DNA from: Paragonimus skrjabini miyazakii
Lineage: Eukaryota; Platyhelminthes; Trematoda; Plagiorchiida; Troglotrematidae
NCBI GenBank assembly: GCA_014338405.1
Contig: JTDE01000100.1
Span: 13,474-77,473, forward strand
Direction: 5' to 3'
Length of the DNA: 64,000 nucleotides
A program made the position numbers and the translations under genes. Each line of letters opens with the position of its first letter. Position 1 is the stretch's first letter. A model generated the notes under the pieces. That model ran no database searches, was not told the DNA's origin, and saw nothing but the letters and a program-made list of their open reading frames with translations. Of this stretch, positions 57,401 through 62,349 are shown piece after piece.

Positions 57401-59438
57401 ATCTTGCATGAATCGGAAATGAGTTACAACAATAGATCTGATAAGAAGCGCGCAAAGTGGATAATTTGGAGGGACACAGCTGCAAAGTGTCTGGGTTTGG
57501 CGGAAATGAAGTCAGGAGTCAAACTTTGAGTTCGTATTGATAGCATGCAGTGTATTCAAAGGCGACGTCAGATGAGTTCGTAGTGAAATATGGTAATTTT
57601 TGCTTTTGTTAATAGTTTCCGAAATAGGTTGCAAGATACAAAATTATATGGTGGGTAAGGTGGCTGACTAAATTCCAACGAGGGATTTCTGAACTATCAG
57701 CGTAGCACTTTGGCTCAGATGGTAGAATATTGGCCGTGTTTGGGCCTGCTGTTTTCGGGGCTGGTTTGCATTCGGTCAATAGTCAGTTTTTCTGAGAAGA
57801 TGTATCTTCTAGGTGACCTACAACTAATATCAGGGCATAATTAAATCATACATGGCAACGGAAAATTTAAAAATGTGCCACTGAAAACAACAAACTAATC
57901 GTTTGGAGGTTTGCAGTCGTGGGTATGAAAATCACCAACCAGTAACTTAGATCCGTTATTCTGAATCGGAAGGTAGCACCAAAATTAGCAAGTCTGTTAT
58001 AGCATTAGCTGAAGCTCATGTATTCTATCAATGACTCTACAAACCACCTTCCAAGAGGTTCATACGGTGAATTATTCTATCCACAAAGACCAGCAGTAAA
58101 CGGTTCATTTCTGTCTTGATCAGTAAAACTTTTGTGAGCCAAAATTTTTAACTCAGGAACTGGGTGCCCAGTGGTCAAAATTTCCGGAAGTTCCACTACC
58201 GGCTCTCTGGTTTTCGTCACCCTTCAGTCAAGTTTATCATAGCGATGGCAAACGTTGAAGCTTTTGAGTGCTAGCTCACGAAACTGGTCAGGTGCTTCCA
58301 GTAAACCTCTACTGTTAGACATTTTGGAAGCTTGCAATACCATTTAGGATAGTGAGACAAACTAAATCTCTGTGCGTTTCGGGCAAGTGTTGATGACAAC
58401 TAGACAGATATGTGTACTCCGGCGAGTGTGAATGGAAAGTGTTTGCCTTTAAACGAGTAATTTATTTAAGACCATCAGGATGAATACAATGGTTTGTTGA
58501 TTACAGCGGAAATCTTCAAGAATTCCGCCTGTCGATATTGTCTTCTTGCCCGGTTCCCAACATGTACCATACCTGCTTGTGTGTATCCGCTTACCAGCAA
58601 GTTGTTCCGGAAACACCGCCTTCACTGAGTGTATATCTACCAACTTTTCCGTCGGTCAACAAACCGACGACTGAAGCATATCATGAATATTGATCGAATT
58701 TTGTTGGCTTATCTTGCAATCTCTATAACGCATGCCAACTTAGAGCATGTAATCCTTTCCTTTGAACCTGTTCACACAGGACTCTTAACGTTTCTGTTAC
58801 TTTTCGTTTGTCACACGACCCCGGCTGGTCCCGGTAATTTGATTGTACTTTTTCTTGGACACTCACATGTTGCTCTTCTGTTGGTACTTTCTCAACGTTG
58901 TAATCTCTACGACTTACATGCACTGTAGTTGAGTTCACACATGTAGGTGACTTCAATTATCACTCAACGTTCTACGGAAGAAGTTTCGCAGTTAGTCGCC
59001 CCATTTACTTGTATAATTGTGGAATGTTATAATATAATGGTCCTGTAAATATATATGCTGTCTTATTTCGGCAGGTCAAAATCCTGGGAAACATAAAACG
59101 TTTGCACCTGCTAAATATTACGAATTTTATAATCATCTCAACCAACAGAATAATAACAATAGGTATCGTCACCTTGAGTTCCTCCAAAAGCTTTTGTTTG
59201 GTCTCGGCTTCATCCACTTGGGTGGTGGTCAAACTGAGTTGCGTATTAACTTCGTGCAAGGTTTGGCAAGCGGGATGCAGGGTAACGGGCAAACTTATCT
59301 GAATAGATTGTTCATTTGTCCTTTTTTGGGATGGAAGGTCGAGCTCAACCCCGAGGTGCGACATGTCTGCATGCAAACAGTTACTAAATTTGTCCAACCA
59401 CGCTTCCATTTTTGTACAGCCGTCTTGGAAGATAATGG
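3343..59438 (-). CDS. Beta-spectrin family protein, C-terminal ~1,347 residues (15 exons, spliced; partial at 5')
   Basis: Beta spectrins cross-link actin and membrane proteins into the sub-membrane cytoskeleton as heterotetramers with alpha spectrin. The deduced chain contains about six spectrin repeats, the terminal partial repeat (helices A and B) that builds the tetramerisation site, a linker, and a PH domain that binds membrane phosphoinositides. Exons, high to low: 59173-59438, 56695-56867, 51686-51848, 47109-47550, 41468-41790, 35925-36341, 33090-33221, 28975-29211, 27763-28049, 21601-22389, 15751-15922, 12532-12808, 9647-9800, 5379-5523, 3343-3411. All fourteen junctions are phase-compatible and most donors are GTRAGT. 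Calponin-homology domains and earlier repeats are absent and must lie upstream. Strong divergence of the repeats suggests a heavy beta (SPTBN5/karst-like) chain; conventional beta spectrin is the alternative. Confidence 0.88.
3412..5378 (-). other. Last spectrin intron (2.0 kb)
   Basis: Contains a possible cassette exon at 4,663-4,782 and otherwise no recognised feature. A 65-codon plus-strand frame at 3,856-4,053 is unassigned. Confidence 0.55.
4663..4782 (-). CDS. Possible symmetrical cassette exon of the spectrin gene
   Basis: 120 bases, open, phase 0 at both ends, with a good acceptor (CATCTTTTTGTACAG) and donor (AGA/GTGAGT). It would insert 40 residues between the last PH strand and the C-terminal helix. 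It has no similarity to a PH domain, and an open 40-codon stretch between splice-like sites can occur by chance, so it is a candidate only. Confidence 0.25.
5379..5523 (-). CDS. Spectrin exon 14: PH domain, middle strands
   Basis: Begins after TTTTGTTCTCAG. The key stretches are TFRNESGIYILPELVHVSLA, then DYAKRPHVFRLRV and ARYLFQ. The D-Y-x-K-(K/R)-x-H-V-F-(K/R)-L and Y-L-F-Q signatures are characteristic of the beta-spectrin PH domain. Donor CAG/GTAAGA, phase 0. Confidence 0.9.
5524..9646 (-). other. Spectrin intron (4.1 kb), nothing recognised
   Basis: Overlapping short frames occur on both strands near 6.6-6.95 kb without similarity to a known family. No repeat of this window was seen. 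Confidence 0.5.
9647..9800 (-). CDS. Spectrin exon 13: PH domain, first part
   Basis: 50 full codons with split codons at both ends. HLNRKHEWQTETVRARDRCW and the YELYVVLQMSVRQLLVYR stretch give the signature of the beta-spectrin PH domain (N-R-K-H-E-W, then R-x-W-x-x-x-Y-x-V-L). The acceptor is CACTTCACTTCAG and the donor GACAA/GTAAGT (phase 2), which meets C of exon 14 to give Asn. The loop between the first strands is where basic residues contact phosphoinositide head groups in the family; the Arg/Lys content here is compatible with that. Confidence 0.88.
9801..12531 (-). other. Spectrin intron (2.7 kb), nothing assigned
   Basis: A 100-codon minus-strand open frame at 10,097-10,399 has no recognised family and is not required by the exon phases. 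A short CA tract is at about 11,022-11,035. Confidence 0.5.
12532..12808 (-). CDS. Spectrin exon 12: Ser-rich linker between partial repeat and PH domain
   Basis: 92 codons plus one base. It starts LELVKVHGHPFGELMD after CACCCATACAG and continues with a Ser-rich stretch (YDLSSSKISGQF, LESSSLSPDATD). Linkers between the last repeat and the PH domain of beta spectrins are typically low in complexity and phosphorylated; no specific site is claimed here. Donor ATAG/GTAAGC, phase 1; with AA of exon 13 it makes Glu. Confidence 0.82.
13778..13857 (-). repeat. Degenerate family A tRNA-like core, left member
   Basis: GGGCTTCGGCTACACGCGAA and GTCTACCAGCTAAACTACGA match the T-arm/acceptor and D-arm ends of the cores at 30.5 kb, with many substitutions. 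The sequence outside (AAAGCCCCAAGTATGAAAAT) matches the flank of the young copy. Confidence 0.65.
14106..14187 (+). repeat. Degenerate family A tRNA-like core, right member
   Basis: CGTCGTAGCTTATCTGACAA through CACTGGTTCTAATCCAGCCG aligns with the family A core on the plus strand; the acceptor 3' end (CGAAGTC) is mutated. With 13,778-13,857 it forms a head-to-head pair 248 bases apart. Confidence 0.65.
14517..14616. other. Assembly gap (100 N)
   Basis: Exactly 100 undetermined bases. Confidence 0.99.
15751..15922 (-). CDS. Spectrin exon 11: terminal partial repeat (helices A and B, tetramerisation site)
   Basis: The most conserved segment of the chain. YAAEQWLELHEPDLRSTELG and the LLLRHETLEHNLAMQADRF stretch match the last partial repeat of beta spectrins, which has only helices A and B and pairs with the lone helix C at the N-terminus of alpha spectrin. 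Exon 10's AC plus the first T gives Thr. The exon ends RPTQ in phase 0 (CAG/GTGAAT) and exon 12 continues LELVK, close to the PTTLELK reading of vertebrate beta spectrin at this point. Retention of the site predicts tetramer formation. Confidence 0.9.
16020..16325 (-). repeat. Family B repeat, older copy
   Basis: Shortened tail (GGAGTTTGGCTCACGTTAGA), head with GGGACTAGAACTCCCAGCAC and CACTGCGCCAATGACACCAC, and leader with GAGACACAGTAAATGTCCTG. More diverged than the copy at 17,030. Confidence 0.65.
16385..16560 (-). repeat. Family B tail fragment
   Basis: TTGAGTTTGGCTCTCGTTTG and CAATAGTGCATATTC match the tail; the rest is eroded. Confidence 0.5.
17030..17414 (-). repeat. Family B repeat, near-complete copy
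   Basis: Runs tail (GAACATCACCCACAATTG), head (CCGGGACTTGAACCACGACC to TACTGCGCCATTCGCC) and leader (ACCGAATTATT to ACAGAAATCAATAACTCG). It aligns end to end with 50,841-51,215 in reverse. Confidence 0.75.
17415..17640 (-). repeat. Family B repeat, head and leader only
   Basis: GACCACTGCGTCGTTGACCT corresponds to the A-box side of the head, and the GATCGCC/GGGACATCAAT leader follows. The tail is missing: the copy abuts the leader end of the next copy at 17,414, in the same orientation. Confidence 0.6.
17958..18351 (-). other. Unassigned open segment with exon-like ends
   Basis: A 148-codon open frame (to 17,905) of unknown family begins right after TTATTCATAG and has a GTAGGT donor-like site at 17,957, giving a possible 394-base exon (phase 0 in, 1 out). 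These phases do not fit between the neighbouring spectrin exons (2 out, 2 in), so it would belong to another transcript, if real. An open stretch this long is expected about once by chance in 64 kb of AT-rich sequence, so it is kept only as a candidate. Confidence 0.2.
20640..20950 (+). mobile_element. Degraded LINE reverse transcriptase C-terminal fragment
   Basis: In the plus direction, with stops and frame changes, one can follow LKAWLRTI-stop-MSILLYG, a WPSRTEDT segment, QHCLHPLACV and NRIGK, matching the LLYG-ETW, L-R-LARI and NRISN blocks at the end of CR1/RTE-type reverse transcriptases. No frame is intact, so this is an old remnant. Confidence 0.55.
21601..22389 (-). CDS. Spectrin exon 10: repeat 6 with ~180-residue Ser/Thr/Glu-rich insertion in the B-C loop
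   Basis: 262 codons plus split codons, the largest exon. It opens after TCTTTTCTAG with LIELIKVQIILTTHCRSEMN and AREDKVEGCLRDGQLLHEV, a clear helix B. The last 38 residues (NQIKSNMIDLVLNWTELHKH to FQDLHLHLSAV) are helix C with its Trp. Between them, roughly residues 855-1,036 of the part seen here, is a low-complexity acidic segment with a run of eight Thr (21,985-22,008), many Ser and Glu, and no predicted helix repeat. Donor TAC/GTAAGT, phase 2. An insertion at this loop parallels the SH3 domain of alpha spectrin in position, but no SH3 signature is present. Confidence 0.85.
22390..27762 (-). other. Spectrin intron (5.4 kb), no gene recognised
   Basis: Overlapping plus-strand frames at 25,335-25,592 and a frame at 25,901-26,101 have no similarity I recognise. 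About 25,200-25,330 has weak resemblance to the family B tail. 23.2-23.5 kb is pyrimidine-rich on the plus strand. Confidence 0.5.
27763..28049 (-). CDS. Spectrin exon 9: repeat 5 helix C and repeat 6 helix A
   Basis: Begins after CCGCTTCAG (a second in-phase AG lies 6 bases in). VQWVIRTASRLLPLYAGKW precedes a long basic helix, LVDNINLRMKNRRKRLQEAL, that runs into ALHKWLTSVNELVRWINLI, a typical C-to-A helix transition with conserved Trp. The donor AATC/GTAAGT is phase 2; joined to the C of the next exon it gives Ser. Confidence 0.78.
28050..28974 (-). other. Spectrin intron (0.9 kb), nothing recognised
   Basis: The shortest intron seen. Its only long frames overlap the neighbouring exon in other phases. 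Confidence 0.5.
28975..29211 (-). CDS. Spectrin exon 8: repeat 5, helix B end, loop and helix C start (boundaries weak)
   Basis: The frame reads SIRHCLEMEVNLAKRTDLLV, then a loop, then LFMQDLEDKWQSSFL, a good helix C with its Trp. Following exon 7, ALEIR-SIRHCLEMEV fits helix B. The splice sites are poor: acceptor TCTCAAG and donor AGA/GTCTAC. A better donor, AAG/GTAGAA at 29,146, is also phase 0 but would drop the helix-C segment. Position and phase are consistent; the exact limits are not certain. Confidence 0.55.
30489..30568 (-). repeat. tRNA-like core, left arm of SINE dimer
   Basis: Acceptor arms GGCTTCG/CGAAGCC pair over 7 bp, the D arm is GCTC-AGCTGGTA-GAGC, and the T arm is GCTGG-TTCGAAT-CCAGC. 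The part between D and T arms is 31 nt, 8 longer than in a class I tRNA, and no normal 5-bp anticodon stem forms. A working tRNA is therefore unlikely; a polymerase III promoter-bearing SINE head is the better reading. Confidence 0.75.
30681..30760 (+). repeat. tRNA-like core, right arm of SINE dimer
   Basis: Same 80-base core as the left arm in opposite orientation, with two base differences in the anticodon-arm region (GCCGCG for GTCGCG, and GGTATG for GGCATG). Acceptor, D and T arms are fully paired. Confidence 0.75.
30841..30985 (-). repeat. Family B tail fragment
   Basis: GATCGCAGCCTTCG, ACTTCGAAAGGAAGCACTAG and CATCAGTAGTGCATATC occur in the same order as in the family B tail. It begins 38 bases beyond the right flanking repeat of the SINE dimer. 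Confidence 0.6.
33090..33221 (-). CDS. Spectrin exon 7: repeat 5, helices A-B
   Basis: 44 codons, phase 0 at both ends (acceptor TTTTTAAAACAG, donor CGC/GTAAGT). The joined reading YLLRCS-ELEKLLQNKAS is helix A, though the usual Trp is replaced, and ISYQTALEQDIQALEIR is a clear helix B. The exon is symmetrical, so skipping it would keep the frame. Confidence 0.8.
33222..35924 (-). other. Spectrin intron (2.7 kb), nothing recognised
   Basis: Short open frames only. No repeat family of this window was recognised in it. Confidence 0.55.
35925..36341 (-). CDS. Spectrin exon 6: repeat 4
   Basis: 139 codons, phase 0 at both ends (acceptor CATTTCATTAG, donor TCT/GTGAGT). SWLNQQ completes helix A with exon 5. 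Helix B is LAECLKLLEQFARIASDVL, and helix C holds the conserved Trp in RLTETWCDLTELMESRLQQL. Between them lies a long extension with a Cys/Gly-rich loop (CLQEGCNCGAGGARR). The exon ends YIYLLRCS, the start of repeat 5 helix A. Its open opposite strand is a shadow. Confidence 0.84.
37305..37664 (+). repeat. Left arm of a ~300-bp inverted repeat
   Basis: Pairs with 38,151-38,478 on the opposite strand. From 37,371 to 37,664 the two arms differ at only a handful of bases and one 3-base indel; outside that, similarity weakens. Both arms carry the same open frame (GYKHELQCTTSVKAKYAYP and on) that I cannot assign to a family. Confidence 0.8.
37665..38150. other. Spacer of the 37.3-38.5 kb inverted repeat
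   Basis: 486 bases between the arms. A 73-codon plus-strand frame begins in the arm and runs to 37,874; no homology recognised. Confidence 0.6.
38151..38478 (-). repeat. Right arm of the ~300-bp inverted repeat
   Basis: Reverse complement of 37,305-37,664. It ends exactly where the LINE-bearing open frame begins, so the inverted unit and the LINE may have been inserted or rearranged together. Confidence 0.8.
38477..39289 (+). mobile_element. 5'-truncated RTE-like LINE, RT C-terminus with zinc-finger tail, one nonsense codon
   Basis: LINE similarity starts near 38,590 with GRLQRRVWKNHSLKPSAK. VLSILLYGSETWTVY, then LNQLRWLGHVRRM and RSGKRNLGGQKQRY are hallmark C-terminal segments of RTE-type reverse transcriptases. 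The frame is open from 38,477 to 39,289 except for one TAG at 38,981-38,983, where family members normally have a sense codon (RYKD). The tail ends in a C2H2-like finger, C-D-V-C at 39,191 with the two histidines of SHQRTH by 39,253. Endonuclease and the RT catalytic core are absent, so it cannot move on its own. Confidence 0.8.
41468..41790 (-). CDS. Spectrin exon 5: repeat 3 helix C and start of repeat 4
   Basis: The acceptor CCCCAAAG gives AT, which completes the split Asn codon from exon 4; the chain continues AQTADLLRQTKEES. Two long charged stretches follow, a B-C extension and helix C (KQLDKRARVLQLIQ to CVEKRQRLEELLALN), then YDEVSDVE, which joins SWLNQQ of exon 6 to give the DVESWL helix A. 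Donor GAA/GTGAGT, phase 0. An alternative acceptor further upstream (GAAGAG, about 41,866) has the same phase and would add MFHVKGNLTP-like sequence; the inner site fits the repeat better. Confidence 0.8.
41791..47108 (-). other. Spectrin intron (5.3 kb), nothing recognised
   Basis: AT-rich sequence with short open frames on both strands. I saw no transposon domain, tRNA-like head or long inverted repeat. Confidence 0.55.
47109..47550 (-). CDS. Spectrin exon 4: repeat 2 helix C and repeat 3 helices A-B
   Basis: 147 codons plus one base. It opens with EADMLLSQCPGH after CGTATAG. A loop of about 40 residues follows (SNASNSERKQISGE), longer than in ordinary repeats, then helix C (SRILDELYQISLDLRND). 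The next helix A is YGELRSWLQETEDLIML, and helix B ends LLAQSVRNF. Donor TTCA/GTAAGT, phase 1. The distance between the conserved Trp residues of successive repeats is about 147 here, against about 106 usually. Confidence 0.84.
48299..48398. other. Assembly gap (100 N)
   Basis: Exactly 100 undetermined bases, a conventional placeholder length, so the true distance is unknown. Confidence 0.99.
48576..48607. repeat. Perfect 10-bp hairpin
   Basis: GAGACCCTCT and AGAGGGTCTC flank a 12-base loop. It lies in the spectrin intron with no gene end beside it, so it is not called a terminator. Confidence 0.6.
48665..48815 (-). repeat. Family B repeat fragment with internal deletion
   Basis: Tail sequence (ACATCACCCACAATTGATCG to CTCACTAGAGCTCG) joins directly to the head segment TTCATGAAGCAACCGTGTTC; the B-box region between them is missing. 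Confidence 0.65.
49440..49640 (+). repeat. Family B-related repeat fragment, diverged
   Basis: The head region TGGCTTAGTGGGTAACACATC and the downstream CCCGGCCCGGACAAGG, GCTCGAGTCTTGTGGTTCTA and ATCCGAAAGGCTC stretches align in order with family B but with many changes. Confidence 0.45.
50506..51215. mobile_element. Nested inverted-repeat composite of tRNA-headed family B, flanked by a 15-bp direct repeat
   Basis: Bounded by TAATCATTATTCCTA at 50,491-50,505 and 51,216-51,230. The left 215 bases (50,534-50,750, minus orientation) and the right 210 bases (51,005-51,215, plus orientation) are inverted copies of the same unit: a tRNA-like head with an A box (GACGCAGTGGTAAACACGG) and B box (GTGGTTCTAGTCCC), then a tail ending GATCAATTGTGGGTGATG. 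A third copy of the tail lies inside at 50,748-50,819 and forms 72-base arms with 50,506-50,577. No coding capacity. Confidence 0.75.
50841..51215 (+). repeat. Family B tRNA-headed repeat, fullest copy
   Basis: About 375 bases: a 160-base leader (GTCAATGATTTC to CGGTCGTGCC), the tRNA-like head at about 51,013-51,085, then the common tail. The leader, head and tail order is shared with the copy at 17,030-17,415, which defines the consensus unit of this family. Confidence 0.7.
51686..51848 (-). CDS. Spectrin exon 3: repeat 2, helix A and most of helix B
   Basis: One of the best-conserved exons. EQMWTREKSLLAENQDVG is helix A, and SLITVNQLIRRHRLLVKEV is the classic helix B with the Arg-His pair. 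It completes the split Arg codon of exon 2 and ends in phase 0 (CTAAAG/GTTAGT). The next exon continues with EADMLLSQCPGH, as expected after helix B. Confidence 0.88.
51849..56694 (-). other. Spectrin intron (4.8 kb) with Penelope-like remnant
   Basis: Apart from the Penelope-like fragment at about 51,990-52,560, the 52.6-56.7 kb part is AT-rich with short open frames only. I see no conserved coding sequence, tRNA-like head or long repeat in it. Confidence 0.6.
51990..52560 (+). mobile_element. Penelope-like element remnant with degenerate GIY-YIG endonuclease
   Basis: The plus strand encodes LSCECRATHVDRTERQLRNR followed by a VNKHIAVWAR segment (about 52,300-52,390). This matches the Cys-x-Cys, Y-I-G-x-T-E-R, helix pattern of the GIY-YIG domain at the C-terminus of Penelope-like reverse transcriptases. 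The canonical tyrosine, isoleucine and glycine are replaced (THVD), so catalysis is probably lost. An ITGSILVVST segment downstream could be the weakened end of the domain. The preceding open frame (51,992-52,303) is in another reading frame, implying a frameshift. No RT core is visible. Confidence 0.6.
56695..56867 (-). CDS. Spectrin exon 2: repeat 1, end of helix B and helix C
   Basis: Starts after CCCAACAG with EHAEILYKSAK. The conserved helix-C Trp is seen in NQDWTDLVDSLQKR. The donor is AAG/GTGAGT, phase 2, so its last two bases AG join with the first A of the next exon to give Arg. The junction reads CHQLLR-DLQAEQMW, the usual helix C to helix A transition of spectrins, which supports direct splicing to 51,848. 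Confidence 0.82.
56868..59172 (-). other. Spectrin intron; tRNA-like head and unassigned sequence
   Basis: A 2.3-kb intron. It holds a weak tRNA-like SINE head near 57,710-57,790. A minus-strand open frame at 58,723-58,956 has no recognisable product and is not needed by the exon phases. The rest is non-coding as far as I can see. Confidence 0.6.
57708..57790 (+). repeat. Possible tRNA-derived SINE head
   Basis: TGGCTCAGATGGTAGAATAT resembles a polymerase III A box and D arm, and GGTTTGCATTC about 45 nt later resembles a B box. No acceptor-stem pairing is evident. It is distinct from the other two tRNA-headed families in this window. Confidence 0.35.
59173..59438 (-). CDS. Spectrin exon 1 of window: repeat 1, helices A and B
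   Basis: Residues 1-88 of the part seen here. FQDGCTKMEAWLDKF is a typical spectrin helix A with its conserved Trp, and a helix B follows (TLHEVNTQLS to KQKLLEELK). The acceptor is taken at TAG before CCATTATC (a second AG lies 15 bases further in, same phase); the donor is AAG/GTGACG, phase 0. No spectrin-like exon was found between here and 64,000, so the next 5' exon lies outside the window or is too divergent. Confidence 0.75.
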
Positions 59439-62340
59439 CTACGACAGAAAAGTTCAATCCGTGAGCATGAATGATAAAATTACTACACGATTTTAAAACA
59501 ATGAAACGAGGTATGTAACCTGAAGTCATATGGAATGGCCAGTATGCACATTTCTCAGGCTTTGCTTCTCTTGAACACAAAAGAAATTCACTAAATTACA
59601 TGAGATACAAAGAAAGTGCGATCTACAGCTCAAATGAACTCGAGAACGAATAAAAACGGATCAGCTCAACGTTGCGAGAAAACAGCTACCTAGGATCTTT
59701 TATAAATCGGTACACTAGGAAACTTATTAGGCTGTCTATGCTCACTACTGTTCTGAAAAGACTGTCTCCCTCTCACTCTCTTTTAAGGGAGTTAACTGGT
59801 TGAAATGCTAAAACAACGCCTATCGAAACGTACAGAGAAGGTTTATCCAAAAGCTCTTTTCTACTTATCTAAGAAAACAGTCGCCTGTTGTTCAACGAAT
59901 TAGAGATAAACTACCTTATCATTCTGAATCATGTGTTCAATCTACTTGTTCGTCTGTACTTATGGTGTACTTATGGTATGTTGGGTACACCGAAGAGTTT
60001 ATCCAATCGCAACGTTCATCACTGCCGAAGATCTTTGAATAATGGTACATTCACATCTGTCGGTAATGCAACTTTGAAGCGCCCAATGAAAAGTGCGTAT
60101 ACGGTTGACATCAGATAAACATTTTTGGTTATTGAAGTTTAGTAAGGGATTTTGGTTTTCATATAGATTAAACATCACCCACATCACGCATGTGTGAGCC
60201 CTAATTAGAGAGAAACTTGAGTCTTGTGCTTCATTTCGAAAGGGGCTCACTGGAAAGTCTATGAGAATGCGACAGCTGCGTTCAATTGTGATTGATGTTC
60301 AGTTTATATTTTTGAATATTTTTCAGATACTATGAATGCATAACAAAAGTTTTCGGAGACACACCCTTATGTGCAACAGAAGTGATCAGCATCACCTCTC
60401 GAAGACCAGATTTCTGTAAAGGAAAAGAACTTTTTAATAACTCCATAGTTGCTATGGCCATTTTCTACATCGATGAACCAGCCGTGTAGGTAATTCCTTA
60501 TCTTTATTTTCAATATTTTCTATTACTCTATTGCAGGACTGCAGGACTAGCGATCACACTATACTACTGACACTACTACTATTCATTAGTAAGCCAGGAG
60601 CATGGATTTGGACGTTGAAGTTACTGCAGAAAAATATGCGATAAGAATCATCGAGTTTAGCTTAGCAGGAAATGGGTCTGGTTATATACAAGAACTGGGT
60701 GCTGGCGACCGTTACAACAGTGATGTTCTAGGATCGGTGCTTTAAGCAAATGAGTGAATTTGCGTATTGTCGTGTTGAAGCATACAACCCATGCATTGAT
60801 TTTCTGAATTAGCAACCTTTACTCCATCCGCGTTCTTAACATACAACCCACTAGTGTTTACAAAGTTGGATACCGACCACCTTGCCAACTGATTTACACC
60901 CCGATCACTTTGTTTTGTTATGTAACTGCTTGGTGGTTTCCCTGCTTGCAATACTGTATGACCTGTGTACTACGTTGTCGTTGTTTATTGGTTTACTGAC
61001 TGTCATTTCTGTTGCGTTCACTAACAGTAAACTTCAATCGACCGATTGCAATTATATATGCATATTTTCATATATGAGCAGCTTATTATCGTGATTTGTG
61101 TCCTATAAACTACTAACGCAACACCATATGGTTGCAATCATTTAAACGTCTTTCTGTTCAAACGGTCGGTTTTCACCCTGGAACGGATCCCCAATAAGGC
61201 ATCCGTATCTCCCATAATAACCTCTCATTGGTTGTTGTTAATTAATTGCTGGTACACATCATTAGAACCACTGCTAGTGCAGTGAAGAGGCTCACAACAA
61301 TAGCTTTATATCAATAGTTGATGTGAAAACTGAAGTGCAATACAAATATGGAAACAAGAAAAATAACAAACCATGAAATAAACAAAAAACTGCAGTGAAA
61401 CACTTAGAGACTAAATCCTAAACATCTGTCAGTAAGAGGCCTACATCTTACAAAGAATAAACCAGGTTCAAGTGAGAATAAAGTGATATCTGGAAGGCAA
61501 TATTGTTGCGGTTCTCGCTGACGGGATTAATCAAGTCCACATAGTCTACAAATAACGCAAGCATGCTGTGGTATGATTACCGATTCATCTAGATTATATT
61601 ATTATACGCTGGTTACCGCAGGCCTAAGAAGGGTGCGTGTGGGATCATGAGCGACTAGTTGATGTTGTGAGTTTATACAACGTACAAATATAACCACCAA
61701 GCACAACTTATCAACTGTATTACCAGCATCTCACTAATTGTCCTCTGAAGGAAAAAATTATTAGTTGTCCACGGTTTTTATAAAGGCTTGAAAGTGTACT
61801 CCTGTTTTATATTTCAAACGTTAACGGTCACAAGTATAGTGGACAAAGTGTTGGCGAATGTCATCAACCCCTGAGTTGTTTCAGAACAACATGATGGTCA
61901 GTGTGTCCATTTTGTGGGCTGGAGTTACCCTGCTGATGTCGTTTGTATTTACTTCATTGCCAGACTATATTCCAACTAGTTTAACAACAACTGCATACCG
62001 ATCAACACAGCAAGCAACACATGGAATAACAGTGAGCGGGTCATTTCGAAGAACTTACGTTTCATAACAACAGTTGTATGAAGACAGTCGTGAAAGAGCA
62101 AAAATAGAGACTAGTGTTGTGATCCAAGAACGCGGATGGCACAAAGGTTGTTTATTCGACAAAGCAATACATGGGTTAAGCATTTAAAAAAGACTTGGAA
62201 CAAAACCACTCATTTGCACGCGGTATTCGACCCCAGACCTTTTCGGTTGTTGCAGACGTCGAAGCTCAGTTCCATCAAGTAGCAGAGACCACTATGAGCG
62301 ATGCTGCACTCTGATTTTCCTTCTGCACTTTCCCTGCGGC
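59439..62340. other. Sequence 5' of the first recognised spectrin exon
   Basis: Probably intron of the spectrin gene. Holds a family B fold-back remnant at 60,150-60,305. Short plus-strand frames (for example 60,882-61,094 and 61,858-62,067) are hydrophobic but unassigned. 62.1-62.3 kb may contain the 3' end of the Gypsy element, but I could not delimit an LTR. Confidence 0.5.
60150..60305. repeat. Family B fold-back remnant
   Basis: The left end TTTGGTTTTCATATAGATTA plus ACATCACCCACA is the inverse of the right end TTCAATTGTGATTGATGTTC. Between them is a shortened tail (GAGAGAAACTTGAGTCTTGT, TTTCGAAAGGGGCTCACTGG). The tRNA-like head is deleted. Confidence 0.65.
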
Positions 62341-62349
62341 TTGTACGAT

